Virus record (IMG/VR): IMGVR_UViG_3300008113_000259
Location: 1-29,537 of that record
Origin: a virus
Length of the DNA: 29,537 nt
Reading direction: 5' to 3' (one strand)
In this document: positions 6,241 to 13,830 of the stretch, piece by piece
Numbering within the stretch: position 1 is the stretch's first letter
Layout: every line of letters starts with the position of its first letter
Translations under genes and position numbers: made by a program
Notes under the pieces: model-generated
Seen by the model: the letters and a program-made list of their open reading frames with translations, nothing else
Told to the model about the DNA's origin: nothing
The model's database searches: none

Positions 6241-8937
6241 TCAACCAAACTCCACACTTTGACCTAATGTGGTAGTACCTGTTGAGGTTTTAAAGATTGT
6301 AAGACTGATAGTTGTAGTCTTGTTAGCAGAACCCGTTGGTGAGGATCCTCCTTGCCATTTAATTGACGATTGTGTTGTACCATCATATTTTATTGAGCTT
6401 GGAACGTATGGTGTTGCACCTTGTTGAATTACAATTACAAATGTTGTAGTTTTATTATTTGCTATTGTACTTATATTTGTTAAATCAACATTAAATGAAC
6501 CTGATGGAGATAATCTAAAGATATTGTATAATGAAGTATCAAGGGTTAGACTTCCTGAAGTTGATCCAAGATCTTGGAAACTTTCAACTAATTGTGCTGC
6601 AGCACCTACTGAACCTGTATATCCTGCACCTGTAGATCCTGTGTAACCTAAAGCACCAATAGAACCAACAAAACCAATACTACCTGTATATCCTCTTGAC
6701 CCAACAAAACCAACTGATCCAGTATAACCAATTGACCCGGTATAACCTTCAGAACCAGTATATCCCTCTGAACCTGAATAACCAAATGACCCAACAAAAC
6801 CTTCAGAACCAGTATATCCAATTGATCCTGTGTATCCAATTGAACCAGTATATCCAATAGACCCAGTATAACCTTCTGATCCTATATAACCTTCCGAACC
6901 AGTATAACCTTGAGATCCAGTGTAACCTTCAGATCCTGTGTATCCAATTGATCCAGTATATCCGAATGATCCGGTATAACCTATAGACCCAGTATATCCT
7001 TGTGATCCATCATAGCCCGTATCGCCTAATTCACCTTGAGATCCTGCATATCCTTTAGATCCTGTATAACCTCTTGAACCAGTATAGCCACCTGGATCAC
7101 CTCTGGAACCAACAAATCCAGTCAAACCCGAATTGATACCAACCCATGTATCTTCATCTTTATAATAGATACTTAAGATACCTGTATCATTGTCATACCA
7201 AAGAGTGCCATCAATATCATTAGGATCAGGTGGTGATAATTCCTTGACAATAACATTTGCAATACCTTTAGATCCGGTGTAACCCGCACCTATTGATCCC
7301 GTATAGCCAGTATCGCCTAATGAACCTGTATAACCAATTGAACCAGTATAACCTGTATCTCCAACATCACCAGTTTTTGCTAATGTGAATTCTACTACTA
7401 AATTATTAGCAAAGTTTGTTGTATTTCCTGATGTATAGGAAATAGGCAGTGTAAAATAATTACCATCAAAAGAACTTACGCCAGTAATACTGAATAAAGT
7501 TTGATTGAGGGTGTTTGCTTTTTCAGCAATTAAGAAATGCCCTTTGATTCCTGATGATGATGCATCTATAGCATGTATAAAGTAATATATTGATCCATAA
7601 TAAGCATCATTTTCATTAACATACAATTCAGTGGCTGATGTCTTAGAAGAACTGTTTATTTTTAATTTGCCGGCACCAGGATCCGAATTGTCAATATCTG
7701 TGAGATATGTGTAATCAAATGTAGCACCACCAAAATTACCAGTAGCACCTGTTGAACCTACATATCCTCTTGATCCTGTATAACCAGTTCCACCAATAGA
7801 ACCTGTATAACCAGCACCTGCTGATCCTTGATAACCAGTCTCCCCGATCGCACCCCTTGATCCTCTATACCCAGCATAACCTGCAATAATACCATAATAT
7901 CTAACTTCAACAAACGCATCTAGAGCAGGTGGATTTATAAATTGTAATTTATCGTAATCAACTGTATAATCAACATAAGGTGTTTCAACAAGACCGTTAA
8001 CAAATACTAAAATATTTTCAGGTACATTTGTTGGATCTAATAAGCCAAATTCGGTGTTACTTCCGTTGGCAATATAAGTAGATACTTTGTATGGCATACC
8101 GGTCTGACCAAATGAACCAGTATAACCAGTAACACCTATAGAACCAGTAAACCCTCTAGATCCAACATAACCAACTGAACCACCATATCCAACAGGTCCC
8201 GTTGAACCAGTGAAGCCTACAGAACCTTGAAAACCAACAGAACCTTGATAGCCTGTTGCACCTAATGATCCTCTATAACCCGCAGATCCTTGGAAACCTA
8301 CGTCGCCTTGTGCAATATCAAAATATCTTACTTCAATAAAAGCATTGAGAGGAGGAGCAACAGTATATGATAAAGTTGTTCCGCTTACATTATAATCTAC
8401 AACTGGTGTCTCAATAAGACCATTTGTAAAGACCATAATATGATTTGGATCAATGGTAGAATCCAAAAGTGTAAATTGTGTGTTACTACCATTTCCAGTA
8501 TATGTAGATGATTTTGAAGGTTTACCTGCACCCTGTGAACCTGTATAACCCACTGAGCCGTCATAACCAGATCCACCGGCACTACCAGTATAGCCAGTTG
8601 GACCACCTGGTGCACCAGCAGATCCTTGGAAACCCGCAACACCCGAAGATCCACGGTAACCAGCTGAGCCAATAAATCCTGCTGATCCACGATAGCCGGT
8701 TGGACCTTCATTACCATCCGTGGTAATATATCTTATTTCAATATCTTCGTAACTATTAGGTGTGATTGCTAAATTAAGAATGTCACCGTCTACGACAGTA
8801 TAATCAACCCCTGGCACCTGAACAAGGCCGTTGACAATTACCAAAATATTGGTAGCTGTATCTACTGTTCTAGATAAATTGAAAGAATTGGAACTACCAT
8901 CAGCTGATATTTGTTGACTATATAAAATCAGAGCCAT
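6241..8937 (-). CDS. Collagen-like tail fibre protein with three tandem N-terminal domains (898 aa)
   Basis: The N-terminal half carries three copies of a ~60-residue domain (about residues 10-72, 139-208 and 280-350). Each has the pattern GS-N-F-L, NGL-x-PxVDYxV and a final EVRY or EIRY, and the copies are separated by short Gly-X-Y blocks. An insert at ~404-521 (SGIKGHF motif, ending GDVGDTGYTGS) is related to inserts in the 1577-aa fibre. A short Trp-containing module (PNDIDGTLWYDNDTG) follows at ~560-603. The longest collagen-like block covers ~605-778, almost purely GYTGSx. The C-terminal ~120 residues are a beta-rich globular tip. The gene has its own late promoter motif (8987-8994) and an AAGG ribosome site six bases before the ATG. 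It runs divergently from the glycosyltransferase gene. The fibre role is inferred from architecture and context. Confidence 0.85.
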   Translation of the reverse strand: MALILYSQQISADGSSNSFNLSRTVDTATNILVIVNGLVQVPGVDYTVVDGDILNLAITPNSYEDIEIRYITTDGNEGPTGYRGSAGFIGSAGYRGSSGVAGFQGSAGAPGGPTGYTGSAGGSGYDGSVGYTGSQGAGKPSKSSTYTGNGSNTQFTLLDSTIDPNHIMVFTNGLIETPVVDYNVSGTTLSYTVAPPLNAFIEVRYFDIAQGDVGFQGSAGYRGSLGATGYQGSVGFQGSVGFTGSTGPVGYGGSVGYVGSRGFTGSIGVTGYTGSFGQTGMPYKVSTYIANGSNTEFGLLDPTNVPENILVFVNGLVETPYVDYTVDYDKLQFINPPALDAFVEVRYYGIIAGYAGYRGSRGAIGETGYQGSAGAGYTGSIGGTGYTGSRGYVGSTGATGNFGGATFDYTYLTDIDNSDPGAGKLKINSSSKTSATELYVNENDAYYGSIYYFIHAIDASSSGIKGHFLIAEKANTLNQTLFSITGVSSFDGNYFTLPISYTSGNTTNFANNLVVEFTLAKTGDVGDTGYTGSIGYTGSLGDTGYTGSIGAGYTGSKGIANVIVKELSPPDPNDIDGTLWYDNDTGILSIYYKDEDTWVGINSGLTGFVGSRGDPGGYTGSRGYTGSKGYAGSQGELGDTGYDGSQGYTGSIGYTGSFGYTGSIGYTGSEGYTGSQGYTGSEGYIGSEGYTGSIGYTGSIGYTGSIGYTGSEGFVGSFGYSGSEGYTGSEGYTGSIGYTGSVGFVGSRGYTGSIGFVGSIGALGYTGSTGAGYTGSVGAAAQLVESFQDLGSTSGSLTLDTSLYNIFRLSPSGSFNVDLTNISTIANNKTTTFVIVIQQGATPYVPSSIKYDGTTQSSIKWQGGSSPTGSANKTTTISLTIFKTSTGTTTLGQSVEFG
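6604..7125 (-). repeat. Longest collagen-like block of the 898-aa fibre
   Basis: Encodes ~174 residues, almost purely GYTGSx, with x being mainly I, E, Q or F. Unlike the 1577-aa fibre it is rich in Glu and poor in Lys at this position. Confidence 0.9.
7261..7372 (-). repeat. Short collagen-like repeat block
   Basis: Encodes ~37 residues (GDTGYTGSIGYTGSLG type) directly after the insert with the SGIKGHF motif. Confidence 0.8.
7729..7884 (-). repeat. Short collagen-like repeat block
   Basis: Encodes ~52 residues (GYRGSRGAIGETGYQGSAG type) after the third N-terminal domain repeat. Confidence 0.8.
8100..8312 (-). repeat. Collagen-like repeat block
   Basis: Encodes ~71 residues (GFQGSAGYRGSLGATGYQGS type) between the second and third N-terminal domain repeats. 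Confidence 0.8.
8523..8717 (-). repeat. Collagen-like repeat block
   Basis: Encodes ~65 residues (GYRGSAGFIGSAGYRGSSG type) between the first and second N-terminal domain repeats. Confidence 0.8.
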
Positions 8938-8940
8938 CTG

Positions 8941-8969
8941 TTGCCTTGTTTACAAAAGTAATATATAAT
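8941..8969 (+). promoter_or_regulatory. Sigma70-like promoter for the glycosyltransferase
   Basis: A perfect TATAAT -10 box (8964-8969) sits 17 bases after TTGCCT (8941-8946, four of six bases matching TTGACA). Transcription would begin near 8976, leaving a leader of about 38 bases. GAGG lies five bases before the ATG at 9014. This is a host-type promoter, unlike the late motifs on the other strand. Confidence 0.55.
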
Positions 8970-8986
8970 TATAGAAATTCATCACA

Positions 8987-8994
8987 TATTTATG
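8987..8994 (-). promoter_or_regulatory. T4-type late promoter motif for the 898-aa fibre
   Basis: The minus strand reads CATAAATA, matching the NATAAATA late motif of T4-like phages. It lies 50 bases upstream of the ATG at 8937 in the divergent intergenic region, and its transcript would run back across the -10 box of the plus-strand promoter. Confidence 0.55.
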
Positions 8995-9013
8995 TTTTTA
9001 TTATGAGGTTATT

Positions 9014-11776
9014 ATGAAGTTACCTTCTATCGCTATTCTCGATTTGATTGGTCTTGTTTATGATGGTAATACCCTAAAAAATAGAGGGTTAGGTGGGTCT
9101 GAATCAGCCGTAATTCTCATTTCCCGTGAACTTTCAAAGCTGGGATTCCCTGTAACTGTACTAAATGCTTGTGGTGAAGACGATAGTACTGTTGGTATTT
9201 ATGACGGTGTCACTTATAGACATATTAATAGTATAAATTCATCAGATAAGTTTGATATTGTAATATCATCTAGAACTGTTGTACCATTTATACCAGAACA
9301 TTATTACCACGCATTTGATCAAGCAACAAGATATCCTTGTCGCATATTTGAAAATATTAGAAAAAATGCTAAACTTAAAGTATTATGGATGCATGATACT
9401 TTTTGTAATGGTGATAATATCCTAGAAGAATTGGCTGTACAAGGTTATATTGATAAAATCTTTACACTTTCTGATTTCCATACAGCTTATGTAACCAATT
9501 GCCATCATGGTAAAAGACGTAATTTTGAAGTAATGAAAAATAAGATGTTCATTACTAGAAATGGTGTTGTTAATTATTTTGATGAAGTTGATATCCATGC
9601 AAAAGATAGGAATCTTTTTGTTTACAATGCATCAGTTACAAAAGGAATGATTCCTCTTATTGATAAAATTTGGCCAAGGGTTAAACATTATATTCCTGAT
9701 GCAAAGCTTAAGATTGTAGGTGGTTATTATAAATTTAGAGATGATTCACCTTTAGATGCTCAAGGTGAAACATTGATGAAATTGAAAGAAGAACAAAGAT
9801 ATAAAGATCTTGATATTGAATTTACAGGAATCATTACTCAAAAACAAATTGCTGAGCTTCTTGCTAAGGCTAATTTCTTTTTGTTTCCGGGTGCTTTTCC
9901 TGAAACGTTTGGTATTTCAACACTTGAATCATTAACATATAATACTCCACTGGTTGCTACTCGTTTTGGTGCATTGGAAGAGACTGCTATTGATCTTGCA
10001 TCTTATTTTATTGATTATGCTATTGAACCAAATGGTCTGTTTCCAGAAATTAAAGTTGATGCACAGGTAGATCAATTTGTTGCTAGGGTTGTTAAGGCCT
10101 ATAATGATCCTTATCTTCATCAACAAAAACAATATTATTGTAATGTAATTAAAGATATTAACACATGGGATACTGTTGCTTTACAATGGAAACAATTGTT
10201 CTTAAAACAATTTAATCAATATATGCCAGTAAATGAATATCGTCAAGTATCTTATATCAATGATAAAGTTCATAGAGTATTTGGAAGACGATTCAGCAAT
10301 AAGGAAGAATGGAATAATTATAAATCGGGATATGAAGAACACATTGCTGTTATCACACCTTTCTATAATGCTGAAAAATATCTATTAGATTGTTTGCAAT
10401 CGGTTGCCTCTCAAGACTATGATAATTATCATATGTATTTGATTAACGATTGTAGTACTGATAATAGTGTAAAGGTTGTTAAAGACTTTATAGAAAGTCT
10501 TCCTATGTATATGCAACATAGATTTATTCTTATTAATAATAATGAGAATAAAGGGGCAGTGTATAATCAAATAAACACATTGAGAAACAATGTATTAGGA
10601 TCCGATGATATTGTAATGCTTCTTGATGGAGATGATTCATTAAAGAATGATAATAATATCTTTAATTTCTATAATGCTTTATTTGCCGATAATAAGACTG
10701 AATATGCATACGGAAGTTGTTGGTCTATGGCTGATAACATTCCCTTGATTGCACAACCCTATCCAAAACAAATTAGAAAAAATAAAGCCTACCGTGAACA
10801 CAAATTTAACTGGGGAATGCCTTACCCCCATCTAAGAGTATTCCGCAGAGGTTTAATTGATAATATTGATGATAAAGTATTTAAGGATGAGGATGGAAAT
10901 TGGTTTATGGCTGGTGGTGATAATGCTACCTTCTATAATATAATTGAACAAGCTGATCCCAATAAAGTTGTTGCAGTTCAAGAGATATTTTATAATTATA
11001 ATGATTTAAATCCTCTAAATGATTATAAAGTTCATGGTGAATTGCAAAATAAAAATGCTTCAAAGATTGCTGGTAAGAAACCAAAGATACCTGACTTTAT
11101 GAGCAATGTAGAAGAATCAAGGGAAGTGATTAATCAAGTACAACCAACAAATGAAACAGTGGTGAAAAACATTATGAAAAAGAAAATTCTTATTGCAATT
11201 CCAACAGCAAAGAATATTGAATCTGCTACATTTAAATCTATCTATGATCTTATTGTTCCAGAGGGATATGAAACAGTGTTTCAATATTTCTATGGTTATA
11301 ATGTTGACCAGGTTAGAAATCTAATTGCAGATTGGGTGGTCAGAGGCAATTATGATTATCTCTTTGCTGTTGATTATGATATTGCTTTCCCAGCAGATAC
11401 ACTTGTTCGTCTATTAAAACATGATAAGGATATTGTTTCAGGTGTATACAGACAACGTGTTGTAGATAAGCAGGTTCTAGAAATCTTTGAGAAGAATGAT
11501 AGAGGTGGATACACACACATTCCTTATGATAAATTGCTGAATGCCGGACTTATGGAAGTAGGTGCTTGTGGATTTGGATGTGTTCTTATCAAGAAGAAAG
11601 TCATGGTTGATATTGGCTATCCACAATTTCAATATCGTTCAGCCTTGAATCACAATGATACATTCTCAGAAGATCTAGACTTCTGTAGAAAAGCATCACT
11701 GAAGGGATTCAAGATTTACGCAGATAGCACACTGTTGTGTGAACACATAGGATCTTATGTGTTTAGGGTTTCTTAA
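9014..11776 (+). CDS. Three-domain glycosyltransferase (GT4-like, GT2, GT-A-like)
   Basis: Residues ~1-400 look like a GT-B enzyme of the GT4 type: a GLGGSESAVILISREL stretch near the N-terminus and the donor-site pattern FPETFGISTLE near residues 297-306. Residues ~442-690 form a GT2 (GT-A) domain: VITPFYNAEKYLLDCLQSV, then INDCSTDNS, then LLDGDDS near 536 supplying the metal-binding acidic cluster. Residues ~720-920 form a third unit that also looks like a GT-A transferase: ILIAIPTAKN, AVDYDIAFP near 786, GACGFGCVLIKKK and a late SEDLDFCRKA. The gene is alone on the plus strand among minus-strand structural genes, with its own sigma70-like promoter and a GAGG ribosome site. It could build a short glycan on a phage protein, with the neighbouring fibres as natural candidates, or modify host surface sugars. 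The acceptor and sugar are unknown. Confidence 0.85.
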   Translation: MKLPSIAILDLIGLVYDGNTLKNRGLGGSESAVILISRELSKLGFPVTVLNACGEDDSTVGIYDGVTYRHINSINSSDKFDIVISSRTVVPFIPEHYYHAFDQATRYPCRIFENIRKNAKLKVLWMHDTFCNGDNILEELAVQGYIDKIFTLSDFHTAYVTNCHHGKRRNFEVMKNKMFITRNGVVNYFDEVDIHAKDRNLFVYNASVTKGMIPLIDKIWPRVKHYIPDAKLKIVGGYYKFRDDSPLDAQGETLMKLKEEQRYKDLDIEFTGIITQKQIAELLAKANFFLFPGAFPETFGISTLESLTYNTPLVATRFGALEETAIDLASYFIDYAIEPNGLFPEIKVDAQVDQFVARVVKAYNDPYLHQQKQYYCNVIKDINTWDTVALQWKQLFLKQFNQYMPVNEYRQVSYINDKVHRVFGRRFSNKEEWNNYKSGYEEHIAVITPFYNAEKYLLDCLQSVASQDYDNYHMYLINDCSTDNSVKVVKDFIESLPMYMQHRFILINNNENKGAVYNQINTLRNNVLGSDDIVMLLDGDDSLKNDNNIFNFYNALFADNKTEYAYGSCWSMADNIPLIAQPYPKQIRKNKAYREHKFNWGMPYPHLRVFRRGLIDNIDDKVFKDEDGNWFMAGGDNATFYNIIEQADPNKVVAVQEIFYNYNDLNPLNDYKVHGELQNKNASKIAGKKPKIPDFMSNVEESREVINQVQPTNETVVKNIMKKKILIAIPTAKNIESATFKSIYDLIVPEGYETVFQYFYGYNVDQVRNLIADWVVRGNYDYLFAVDYDIAFPADTLVRLLKHDKDIVSGVYRQRVVDKQVLEIFEKNDRGGYTHIPYDKLLNAGLMEVGACGFGCVLIKKKVMVDIGYPQFQYRSALNHNDTFSEDLDFCRKASLKGFKIYADSTLLCEHIGSYVFRVS

Positions 11777-11976
11777 AAGAAACTAACTGGAGGGGCAACA
11801 TTAGGAACAGTTGGTGTTGCCCCTATAACATCAGAACCTTTTTGCTTTAACACAGATAAAGGTTCTATAGTATCACCAATTTGTTTTACTATTATTTTTA
11901 TTTCAACTGGGGCAGATCTTGCAACAGTAACAATAACATCATTAAATTTTGTTACTATTATTTTACCATCACGCAT
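11773..11976 (-). CDS. Small unknown protein (67 aa)
   Basis: I do not recognise the family. The protein is a short beta-like N-terminal segment (GKIIVTKFNDVIVTVA, VEIKIIVKQIGD) followed by a Pro/Val-rich tail (TPTVPNVAPPVSFF). It is the last gene of the minus-strand late block. Its ATG overlaps the stop of the 108-aa gene (TAATG) inside a small hairpin, with GAGG about ten bases upstream. Its TAA shares the TTAA palindrome at 11773-11776 with the stop of the convergent glycosyltransferase gene. The next gene upstream is a BppU-like domain, so a small fibre-attachment or accessory role is possible, but nothing in the sequence shows it. Confidence 0.55.
   Translation of the reverse strand: MRDGKIIVTKFNDVIVTVARSAPVEIKIIVKQIGDTIEPLSVLKQKGSDVIGATPTVPNVAPPVSFF
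11792..11823 (-). terminator. Strong hairpin, possible terminator of the late block
   Basis: GGGGCAACA (11792-11800) pairs perfectly with TGTTGCCCC (11815-11823) around a 14-base loop. Downstream on the minus strand the sequence is T-rich but broken (TCCAGTTAGTTTCTTTT), a weak U-tract; on the plus strand no T-run follows. It lies inside the last codons of the 67-aa gene, 15 bases past the glycosyltransferase stop, so it could end or block transcription from either side. Confidence 0.4.
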
Positions 11977-11983
11977 TAGCGTG
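11970..11983 (-). other. Hairpin around a TAATG stop/start junction
   Basis: CACGC and GCGTG form a perfect five-base-pair stem, with the TAAT of the overlapping stop/start as its loop. The G of the ATG start codon is in the stem. It may make translation of the 67-aa gene depend on ribosomes finishing the 108-aa gene. Confidence 0.3.
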
Positions 11984-12302
11984 TAACCTCGGGATTTACA
12001 GTAACAATACCCTCCATGATTCTTGAAGTTGTATTGTTTGAATGTAATTGAAGGTCATATACATATCTATTATTTGTAAGGTTAGCTGTAATAGCTGTGT
12101 TCATAGATAATGTAATTAATCCATTAGTATTACCAACTGCAACGTCTATTGTATTATATGTAGTTGATGTATATGTTTTTCTAATTTGAGCATTAGCAGT
12201 ATACCCGGTAATATCAAATGCATCACCGTTTTGATCTATTAGATATACATTATAAACAAAATTAGCACCTTGATCAACTATGAGATTTGTTTTAATTGCC
12301 AT
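11976..12302 (-). CDS. Small BppU-like fibre/baseplate domain protein (108 aa)
   Basis: This single-domain protein has the pattern VDQGANFVYNVYLIDQNGD, then ITGYTANAQIRK, then NRYVYDLQL and a final RIMEGIVTVNPEVTR. The pattern resembles the immunoglobulin-like domain of phage upper-baseplate (BppU N-terminal) and fibre-associated proteins, commonly encoded next to fibres in marine T4-like phages. It begins inside the last codons of the S74 fibre gene (11-base overlap) and ends in a TAATG overlap with the next gene, so it is made within the fibre operon. It may attach or cap a fibre. The family resemblance is from memory of the pattern and the exact role is not shown. Confidence 0.65.
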   Translation of the reverse strand: MAIKTNLIVDQGANFVYNVYLIDQNGDAFDITGYTANAQIRKTYTSTTYNTIDVAVGNTNGLITLSMNTAITANLTNNRYVYDLQLHSNNTTSRIMEGIVTVNPEVTR

Positions 12303-13749
12303 TTTTGAGACTATCTACTTCTGCTTTTAATTCTTTAATAGCTTCAATAAGAAGTGCAATTATCTTCTCATACTTAACAGCTTTATATCCATCAGATCTT
12401 TGAACAACTACTTCTGGTAGAATAGCTTCTACTTCCTGAGCTATAACACCAACATCGTGTTTACGCATAAAGGTGCTATCCAATCCACCATGCTGAGTGA
12501 TATAAGCATCAGTCCAATCAAACTCAACACCATTGATTGCTTGAAGTTTAGTTAATGCATCTGTAATATTTGTAATATTTTCTTTGAGTCTTCTATCAGA
12601 AGAATAATATGCAGTAATATTACCTATTGCTCTGATATCTCCTGCAGTCCCAGCCGGTGATGTGCCTACACCAATGCTTCTTGCTGTAATATCTCTAGCT
12701 GTAAAATCAAATGATGAATTACCTGTGAATTGAGGTTTGAATCCTAATTTACCTGCACCATTTGTAAAAAGAATATCCCCTGCATTACCATCATCAACAG
12801 GTAATGTAAATGTTACATTATTTGTATCAGTGTTTGCTTTGAGTCTTGTATAACCACTTGATGAACCATTAAATTGAATAAAATCTGTTACAGTTATTCC
12901 TGCATCAGCATTTATGATATCATACGAATCAATTACACCCGCGGAAGTTAATCCTGTTGTAAAATAATTATTTACTCCATTAAATAATGTATTTGAATTA
13001 AAGGTTACTAGACCACCTTCAAATTTAACATCACCATTGGCAGTAAGTCCATATTTAAAATAATTATTTGCACCATAGAAAATAACATTTCCTGAAAATT
13101 CAGTATTAGATGAAGCACCATTTATATTGATTCTCTTTGCGTGGATGTTATCAATCCAAAGATCGGTTGCTGTCATATAACTATTAAGGACGAGAGATCC
13201 TGTTGGATCTGAATATATTGCAACACCGTATCTATTAATTACTACATTAGCTTCAACGTCACCAATAAAAGCAGTATTTGATACATTTAGAAAAATTGAA
13301 TTGGCTGTATCAGTGGCAGTTGATATTGGAGTAATTCTGGTATTACCCATCATCAATTCAGTAGTAGTAAATATTGAATCTGCTGTAATATTGGCGCCGC
13401 TTATTACTGTGTTTCCAATAGTAGCAAATGTTTTAGTATATTGGGTTACACCATCAATTATCATACCTGTTGAAGTAATGATGTTATTTGTAGATGTTGA
13501 TGTTTGTAATACCAACTTATTACTGCTGGTTATGGTATTGGATACCCCATTACCAATAGCAACAAAATTACTAAGAACTTTTATGGTATTGGCTGTAAAA
13601 GAACCAGTGATACCAGCATCCCCAACAGCTGTGTTTGAGTTGACAGTTACGGCATTGTTTGATAGAGCCGCAATTATATAATTAGTCTTATCAACCCACT
13701 GACCAAAAGTATCGGTGCTTAATTCAACGTTAGCAATGTAAACCGTCAT
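12292..13749 (-). CDS. Tail fibre with S74 intramolecular chaperone domain (485 aa)
   Basis: The C-terminal ~105 residues are a peptidase S74 (chaperone of endosialidase) domain. It begins YYSSDRRLKENI with the expected Ser384-Lys389 pair, continues INGVEFDW and HDVGVIAQEVEAILPEVV, and ends in a helical tail. In this family the domain helps trimerise beta-helical fibres and then cuts itself off next to the serine. Residues 1-25 (TFGQWVDKTNYIIAALSNN) match the usual start of such fibres in T4-like marine phages. The middle is a repetitive beta-strand region with NGVNNYFTTGL and GANNYFKYGL repeats, consistent with a trimeric beta-helix stalk. The ATG follows directly after the TAA of the oxygenase gene. 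Mature protein probably lacks the last ~100 residues. Expected to bind the host surface. Confidence 0.85.
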   Translation of the reverse strand: MTVYIANVELSTDTFGQWVDKTNYIIAALSNNAVTVNSNTAVGDAGITGSFTANTIKVLSNFVAIGNGVSNTITSSNKLVLQTSTSTNNIITSTGMIIDGVTQYTKTFATIGNTVISGANITADSIFTTTELMMGNTRITPISTATDTANSIFLNVSNTAFIGDVEANVVINRYGVAIYSDPTGSLVLNSYMTATDLWIDNIHAKRININGASSNTEFSGNVIFYGANNYFKYGLTANGDVKFEGGLVTFNSNTLFNGVNNYFTTGLTSAGVIDSYDIINADAGITVTDFIQFNGSSSGYTRLKANTDTNNVTFTLPVDDGNAGDILFTNGAGKLGFKPQFTGNSSFDFTARDITARSIGVGTSPAGTAGDIRAIGNITAYYSSDRRLKENITNITDALTKLQAINGVEFDWTDAYITQHGGLDSTFMRKHDVGVIAQEVEAILPEVVVQRSDGYKAVKYEKIIALLIEAIKELKAEVDSLKNGN

Positions 13750-13830
13750 TTATTTGCTTTCTAAAGCCTTCAGTAATAAGTTTTTAATATCAGCCAAATC
13801 ATTTTTCATTGAATCTACTTCACTTCTTAG
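13750..13830 (-). repeat. Duplicated coiled-coil tail, copy in the oxygenase
   Basis: The last 26 codons (starting LRSEVDSMKNDLADIK) match the end of the upstream 72-aa gene at 14640-14720, with 17 of 26 residues identical and clear similarity at the DNA level. This points to duplication of a docking or oligomerisation helix. Confidence 0.7.

Noticed and set aside
6239-6257. GTG start at 6257 for the ~250-aa protein
   Set aside because: It would overlap the fibre gene by 17 bases without a clear ribosome site; the ATG at 6239 has GGAG ten bases upstream and follows the stop directly.
9014-11776. Glycosyltransferase gene considered as a recently inserted mobile cassette
   Set aside because: No flanking repeats, recombinase or clear change in base composition; opposite orientation alone is not enough.
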